From an uncultured Clostridia bacterium (GTDB lineage: Bacteria > Bacillota > Clostridia > Christensenellales > Aristaeellaceae), in NCBI GenBank assembly GCA_945877525.1, contig CAMDVP010000120.1, positions 1 through 8,858 of the forward strand: a DNA stretch of 8,858 nucleotides, given 5' to 3'. Positions 5,502 to 8,858 of the stretch are shown here, piece by piece. The position numbers and the translations under genes are program-made. The first letter of the stretch is position 1. Each line of letters starts with the position of its first letter. Below the pieces are notes generated by a model that was given only the letters and a program-made list of their open reading frames with translations, searched no databases and was not told the origin of the DNA.

Positions 5502-6773
5502 ATGAATGTTTCCGCCCATCGCGCCTTTTCGCTTTTGAAGGAGCTGGCCTTCGAGCGGGTCAGCGGCTCCCAGGCGGAGGAGCGCGCCGCCAACCGCCTG
5601 CTGGAGGAGGCCCGCGCCGCCGGAGTCGACGCGCACCTGGAGGAGTTCACCGTGCCCTGTGGCGAGGTGAAGTATGCCCGGCTGGTGGTGACTGCGCCCT
5701 ACCGCAAGGAGTACGAGGTCACTGGCTACGAGCGGGCCGAGTCCACCCCCGCAGGAGGTGTGGATCTGCCCTTCTATTATGCCGAAACCCTGCTGCCCGT
5801 CCATCTGGAGCGGGTGAAGGGCAAGGCGGTGCTGATCAACGGCCGCCTGCGCCGCGCCGATTATGAAAAGCTGCGCAAGGCCGGGGCTGCGGCCATTCTG
5901 ACCTTCTCCGGCTCGACGATCGACCGCCGAAACGAAACTGACTGCGACATCCGCAAGCTGCGGGAAACCATGACCGAGCCCTTCGGCCACGCCGTGGCGC
6001 TGAACATGCGGGCGGCGGACGCGGCGGAAATGGTGCGCCGGGGCGCACAGCAGGTGCATATCGAGCTGGAGAGCATATGCTGCGACCGGGTGAGCCATAA
6101 CGTGTGCGCGGTGATCGAGGGAACGGAAAAGCAGGAAGAGATCGTTTCCTTCGGCGCGCATTATGACAGCGTGTATTTCTCCACCGGCGTGTATGACAAT
6201 ATGTCCGGCAGCGTGATTATCATGGAACTGCTGCGCTATTTCGCCGCCCATCGTCCGGCGCGCACGGTAAAGTTCAACTGGTTCGGCTCGGAGGAGCAGG
6301 GCCTGCTGGGCTCCAAGGCCTGGACGGCCGCCCACGCGGAGGAGCTGGACAGGCATGTGCTGATGATCAATGTGGACGTAGCCGCCGCTACCCTGGGGCA
6401 GAACGCCGCTCCCGTGCTGGCCACCGAGGCTGCCGTGGGCTATGTGGATGCCCTTATGCACGAAGCCGGGTTCGCCTGCCAGGTGAAGCTGGATATCTAC
6501 TCCAGCGACTGCATCCCCTTTGCCGACAAGGGCGTGCCGGCCATCAACCTGTGCCGCTTCGGCGCGCCCGGGGCGAACTACATCCATGACCGCCGCGACA
6601 GCCTGAAGAGCGCCTATATCGACGAAAAGTCCCTGGACATCACCCTGCAGCAGGCGCTGTTCCTGGCTTGCCGGGTGGTGAATGCCGCATCCTTCCCCAT
6701 TGCCCGGGAAATCAGCGGCGAAATCCGTGACAAGGTAGACGAATACCTGTTCAGAAAGGAAGCCAAGAAGTAA
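5502..6773 (+). CDS. M28-family zinc metallopeptidase (aminopeptidase type) with PA-like insert
   Basis: The 423-residue protein carries every residue expected of the di-zinc M28 site: His220 and Asp222 in GAHYDSV, bridging Asp232 in GVYDNMSGS, catalytic Glu264 and ligand Glu265 in GSEEQGLLGS, Asp292 in INVDVAAA, and His362 in YIHDRRDS. Residues 85-190 form a protease-associated-like insert (KGKAVLINGRL, then AGAAAILTF). There is no signal peptide or membrane segment, so it probably acts in the cytoplasm, trimming peptides from the N terminus; some M28 relatives act on other amide substrates. The start at 5502 is fixed by AAGGAGG 8 bases upstream and by the promoter at 5443-5470, which excludes an in-frame ATG at 5376. 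It is the first gene of an operon and is followed after one base by the next start codon. Confidence 0.92.
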   Translation: MNVSAHRAFSLLKELAFERVSGSQAEERAANRLLEEARAAGVDAHLEEFTVPCGEVKYARLVVTAPYRKEYEVTGYERAESTPAGGVDLPFYYAETLLPVHLERVKGKAVLINGRLRRADYEKLRKAGAAAILTFSGSTIDRRNETDCDIRKLRETMTEPFGHAVALNMRAADAAEMVRRGAQQVHIELESICCDRVSHNVCAVIEGTEKQEEIVSFGAHYDSVYFSTGVYDNMSGSVIIMELLRYFAAHRPARTVKFNWFGSEEQGLLGSKAWTAAHAEELDRHVLMINVDVAAATLGQNAAPVLATEAAVGYVDALMHEAGFACQVKLDIYSSDCIPFADKGVPAINLCRFGAPGANYIHDRRDSLKSAYIDEKSLDITLQQALFLACRVVNAASFPIAREISGEIRDKVDEYLFRKEAKK

Positions 6774-6774
6774 C

Positions 6775-6996
6775 ATGCTGAACAAAATCAAGCGGATTCT
6801 TGCGGTGCTGGCACTGCTGAGCGCGGCCGTGTTTGTGGTGGCGGTGATTGGACTGCTGATAGCGGGAACCCTGCAGGAGCAGATGGCCTGGGTCTACGGG
6901 CCCATGGCGTGCTTCCTGATGCTTGGGCTGACGGCGCTGTTCATCAACTGGCTGCAGAAGAAAATTGCCGAGGCCAGGCAGGAGGGCGGCAGGTGA
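6775..6996 (+). CDS. Small two-helix membrane protein, unknown function
   Basis: The 73-residue protein has a basic N terminus (MLNKIKRI), a hydrophobic helix at about 8-31, a short loop, a second helix at about 38-59 and a charged tail (QKKIAEARQEGGR). By the positive-inside rule both ends should face the cytoplasm. I do not recognise a family. The ATG follows the peptidase stop by one base, and its only Shine-Dalgarno candidate (AAAGGA, 14 bases upstream) is poorly spaced, so translation is probably coupled. Its TGA overlaps the GTG of gluQ. Its fixed position between two enzyme genes supports it being real; coding composition matches its neighbours. Confidence 0.75.
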   Translation: MLNKIKRILAVLALLSAAVFVVAVIGLLIAGTLQEQMAWVYGPMACFLMLGLTALFINWLQKKIAEARQEGGR

Positions 6997-7913
6997 TCAC
7001 AGGCCGCTTTGCCCCCACCCCCAGCGGCAGGCTGCATTTGGGGAACATCCTATGCGCCATGCTGGCCTATCTGTCCGCCCGCAGCCGGGGCGGCAGGTTT
7101 CTTGTGCGCATTGAGGATCTGGACGTTCCCCGCTGCCCCCGCCGCCTGGGGGAGCAGGTGCTGAAGGATTTGCGCTTCCTGGGCTTTGATTGGGACGAGG
7201 AACCCCTGTGGCAGAGCGAACGGGGGGACGTTTACCGGCATTATCTGGACGAGATGACCCGGCAGGGGCTGGTTTACCCCTGCTTTTGCACCCGTGCGCA
7301 GCTGATGGCCAGCCGCGCCCCCAACCAGGGTGATACCCAAACAGTGTACAATGGCGCATGTGCGCGCCTGTCTGCGGAGGAAGCCGCCCGCATGGCCCAA
7401 ACCCGAGCGCCTGCCCTGCGCCTGCGGGTGCCGGATCGGGAAATGGCCTTCACGGACGGGCTGTATGGCTCTCAGCGGGAAAACCTGGCCCGGGACTGCG
7501 GGGACTTCATCCTCCGCCGCTCCGACGGGCTGTATGGCTATCAGCTGGCAGTGGTGGTAGATGATGCGCTCTCCGGCGTGAACGAGGTGGTGCGCGGGAG
7601 GGACATTCTCTCTGCTACGCCCCGGCAGATTTATCTGCAGGAGTGTCTGGGTTTTCCCACACCGTCTTATATTCACATTCCGCTGCTGACCGACGCGGAT
7701 GGCCGCCGCCTGGCCAAGCGCGACCGCGACCTTGATTTGACCGAGCTGAGCCGCCGCCACTCCGTAGAGGAAATTCTGGGCATGCTGGCCTTCAGCGCGG
7801 GCATTCTGGAGGAATGCCGGCCCGCGTCCCTGCGGCAGCTGATTCCTGTCTTTGACTGGGGAAAGGTGCGCCGGGAGGACATGCGCCTTGCACGATGGGA
7901 GGCAGACGAATGA
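6993..7913 (+). CDS. gluQ: Glutamyl-Q tRNA(Asp) synthetase
   Basis: The 306-residue protein is a class I synthetase shortened to the catalytic half of GluRS, as in E. coli YadB/GluQ. It starts with GRFAPTPSGRLHLGN (HIGH-type motif H15-LGN), then RIEDLD for glutamate binding, and ends the core with RRLAKRDRDL (KMSKS-type, K242). A zinc-type set C97-x-C99, Y119 and C123 matches the C-x-C, Y-x3-C pattern of GluQ, with a longer gap between. There is no anticodon-binding domain. The enzyme activates glutamate without tRNA and transfers it to the queuosine at position 34 of tRNA-Asp. The start is a GTG at 6993, overlapping the preceding stop as GTGA, with GGAGG 7 bases upstream; the upstream ATG at 6909 would lie inside the previous gene and adds unrelated sequence. 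Its stop overlaps the next start as ATGA. Confidence 0.9.
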   Translation: MITGRFAPTPSGRLHLGNILCAMLAYLSARSRGGRFLVRIEDLDVPRCPRRLGEQVLKDLRFLGFDWDEEPLWQSERGDVYRHYLDEMTRQGLVYPCFCTRAQLMASRAPNQGDTQTVYNGACARLSAEEAARMAQTRAPALRLRVPDREMAFTDGLYGSQRENLARDCGDFILRRSDGLYGYQLAVVVDDALSGVNEVVRGRDILSATPRQIYLQECLGFPTPSYIHIPLLTDADGRRLAKRDRDLDLTELSRRHSVEEILGMLAFSAGILEECRPASLRQLIPVFDWGKVRREDMRLARWEADE

Positions 7914-8185
7914 CGCAGAAAAAGCCCTGCCGGTGCCTGCTGGCAAAGAGCGGTCAGGAGGACATGGCCCGCCTGGTGGCGGACTATCTGTCCACCCTGC
8001 CGGAGGAGCAGAAGGTTCCGGACGATATTTATCGTACCCGTCTGGTTCTGTGTGAGACCTGTGATGCGCTGCACAATGGCACCTGCGCCCTGTGCGGCTG
8101 CTATGTGGAGGCCCGCGCCGCCAAGCGCGGTTTGGGATGCCCCATGACGCCGCCGCGATGGCAGGCGGAGAAAAGCGGCGCATGA
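7910..8185 (+). CDS. Cysteine-rich small protein, DUF6171-like
   Basis: The 91-residue protein has eight cysteines in metal-site spacing: C7-x-C9, C48-x2-C51, C59-x2-C62-x-C64 and C77. Between the first and second groups is a helical stretch with ADYLSTLPEEQKVPDDIYRTRL. This order, with the core CALCGCYVEARAA and a final GCP...W, is what I associate with the DUF6171 family of Clostridia; its function is unknown, and zinc or iron-sulfur binding is inferred from the cysteines. The start at 7910 has GGGAGG 7 bases upstream and overlaps the gluQ stop as ATGA; an earlier in-frame ATG at 7895 lies before that ribosome binding site and is rejected. Tight coupling to gluQ hints at a shared condition of expression. 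Confidence 0.8.
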   Translation: MTQKKPCRCLLAKSGQEDMARLVADYLSTLPEEQKVPDDIYRTRLVLCETCDALHNGTCALCGCYVEARAAKRGLGCPMTPPRWQAEKSGA

Positions 8186-8187
8186 TA

Positions 8188-8199
8188 TCCCGCGCGGGA
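8188..8199. other. 12-bp perfect palindrome after the operon
   Basis: TCCCGCGCGGGA begins two bases after the DUF6171 stop. It could fold only into a very short stem with a 4-base loop, and no T tract follows, so it is not a convincing terminator. The remaining gap to 8316 shows no clear promoter, so the next gene may be reached by read-through. Confidence 0.4.
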
Positions 8200-8316
8200 C
8201 GATGGGGCTCATCAGGCGATGAAATACCACTTTTCCTTTCATATGTGCCGAAATGCGGGCGGTTATTCCCACCGTGCCGTGAAATTCATCTCAAAAAAAC
8301 TGATGGAGGTTCCTTT

Positions 8317-8858
8317 ATGCGCATTGCCCTTCGGAACTTGCCCTTCACTCAGGAGCAAATCGAACACCTGACCGGGATGATCCATGCCGTTGGGGGCGAG
8401 GCGTTCAGCCTGCCGGCGGACAGCGTGCCTGACGAGACGCTGCTGGCTTCCTGCGACGCGTTGATTGGCTATTTTCCGCCGGAAATGCTTGGCGGTCTGT
8501 CCCGGCTGAGGTGGCTGCAGGCTCCCTGCGCGGGGGTGGAGCGCTACTGCGCCGCGCTGCCGGAGGGCGCGGTGCTGACCAACTGTTCCGGGGCGTTTGG
8601 CATGGCGATTGCGGAATATCTGCTGGCGGGGCTGCTGGCGCTGTTCCGCCATTTGCCGGAATATCAGGCGCAGCAGCGGCAGGCGCTCTGGCAGCCTCTG
8701 GCACCCTGCCGCACGGTATGCGGAAGCGTGATTACCGTGGTGGGCATGGGGGACATTGGCAGCCATTTTGCCGCTCTGGTGAAGGCCATGGGTGCGACGG
8801 TGCGGGGGGTGTGCCGCACGCTTCGGGACGCGAAGGAACCCTATGACGAGGTGTATAC
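8317..8858 (+). CDS. D-2-hydroxyacid dehydrogenase family protein, 3' part outside the window
   Basis: The frame stays open from the ATG to the window edge, 180 residues of a family that is usually 310-330 long. An N-terminal half of the substrate domain (MRIALRNLPFTQEQ... and LRWLQAPCAGVERY) is followed by the family motif SGAFGMAIAEYLLAGLLALFR (91-111) and the dinucleotide-binding glycines VVGMGDIGSHFA (G143, G145, G148). Members use NAD(P) to interconvert 2-keto acids and D-2-hydroxy acids in the cytoplasm. The catalytic Arg, Glu and His lie beyond the edge, so activity and substrate cannot be judged. GGAGG 7 bases upstream fixes the start. It lies 131 bp after the gluQ operon on the same strand. 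Confidence 0.9.
   Translation, partial: MRIALRNLPFTQEQIEHLTGMIHAVGGEAFSLPADSVPDETLLASCDALIGYFPPEMLGGLSRLRWLQAPCAGVERYCAALPEGAVLTNCSGAFGMAIAEYLLAGLLALFRHLPEYQAQQRQALWQPLAPCRTVCGSVITVVGMGDIGSHFAALVKAMGATVRGVCRTLRDAKEPYDEVY

Noticed and set aside
5331..6791. 486-residue open frame on the minus strand, antisense to the M28 peptidase gene
   Set aside because: The M28 frame has a promoter, a ribosome binding site and all active-site residues; the antisense product is His/Gly/Ala-rich noise and runs over the divergent promoter region and the radical SAM start.
7050..8183. 377-residue minus-strand open frame opposite gluQ and the DUF6171 gene
   Set aside because: The product is Pro/Arg/Ala-rich without a domain and lies opposite two coupled genes with clear motifs.
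8188..8199. Palindrome after the DUF6171 gene as the operon terminator
   Set aside because: The stem would be three to four base pairs around a 4-base loop, without a T tract.
1..8858. Defence system, CRISPR array, retron or mobile island
   Set aside because: No repeat-spacer array, reverse transcriptase, nuclease, transposase or toxin-antitoxin pair was found; all larger genes fit chromosomal metabolic or regulatory families.

Overview
The window looks like chromosomal DNA from a high-GC, anaerobic-type member of the Clostridia (Firmicutes). The support is indirect: strong AGGAGG-type ribosome binding sites, promoters with a consensus -10, a near-consensus catabolite-responsive element, a VanY-type cell-wall protein, an FMN-binding lipoprotein, and a cysteine-rich small protein I recognise as the Clostridia-type DUF6171 family. 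No species can be named. There is no phage, insertion sequence, CRISPR array or defence system in view, and most of the window is ordinary housekeeping DNA.

Layout. Positions 1-84 hold the 3' half of a tRNA, best read as tRNA-Asn, and its terminator. Positions 91-2253 hold two minus-strand genes, each with its own terminator: an AraC-type regulator with a GyrI-like sensor domain, and a membrane-anchored VanY-like protein in which every metal-binding and catalytic residue of the M15B family has been replaced. Divergent from the latter is a secreted FMN-binding lipoprotein (2512-3495) with a cre-like site and a leader hairpin upstream. It converges, with a 4-bp gap, on a minus-strand NUDIX hydrolase (3500-3907) that has its own extended -10 promoter.

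Positions 3972-4233 carry no gene but are full of hairpins: a terminator-like stem, a 12-bp tandem duplication, and a three-way-junction-like element that may be a dispersed palindromic repeat. A minus-strand radical SAM gene follows (4234-5358). It is divergent from a plus-strand operon: M28 metallopeptidase, small two-helix membrane protein, GluQ (glutamyl-Q tRNA-Asp synthetase), DUF6171 protein. The last three genes are joined by a 1-nt gap (to the peptidase), a GTGA overlap and an ATGA overlap. A D-2-hydroxyacid dehydrogenase begins 131 bp later and runs off the window.

The most interesting points are the VanY-like pseudoenzyme, the two perfect palindromes on the divergent radical SAM / M28 promoters, the multi-hairpin intergenic element, and the coupling of a queuosine-tRNA enzyme to a peptidase and two uncharacterised small proteins.
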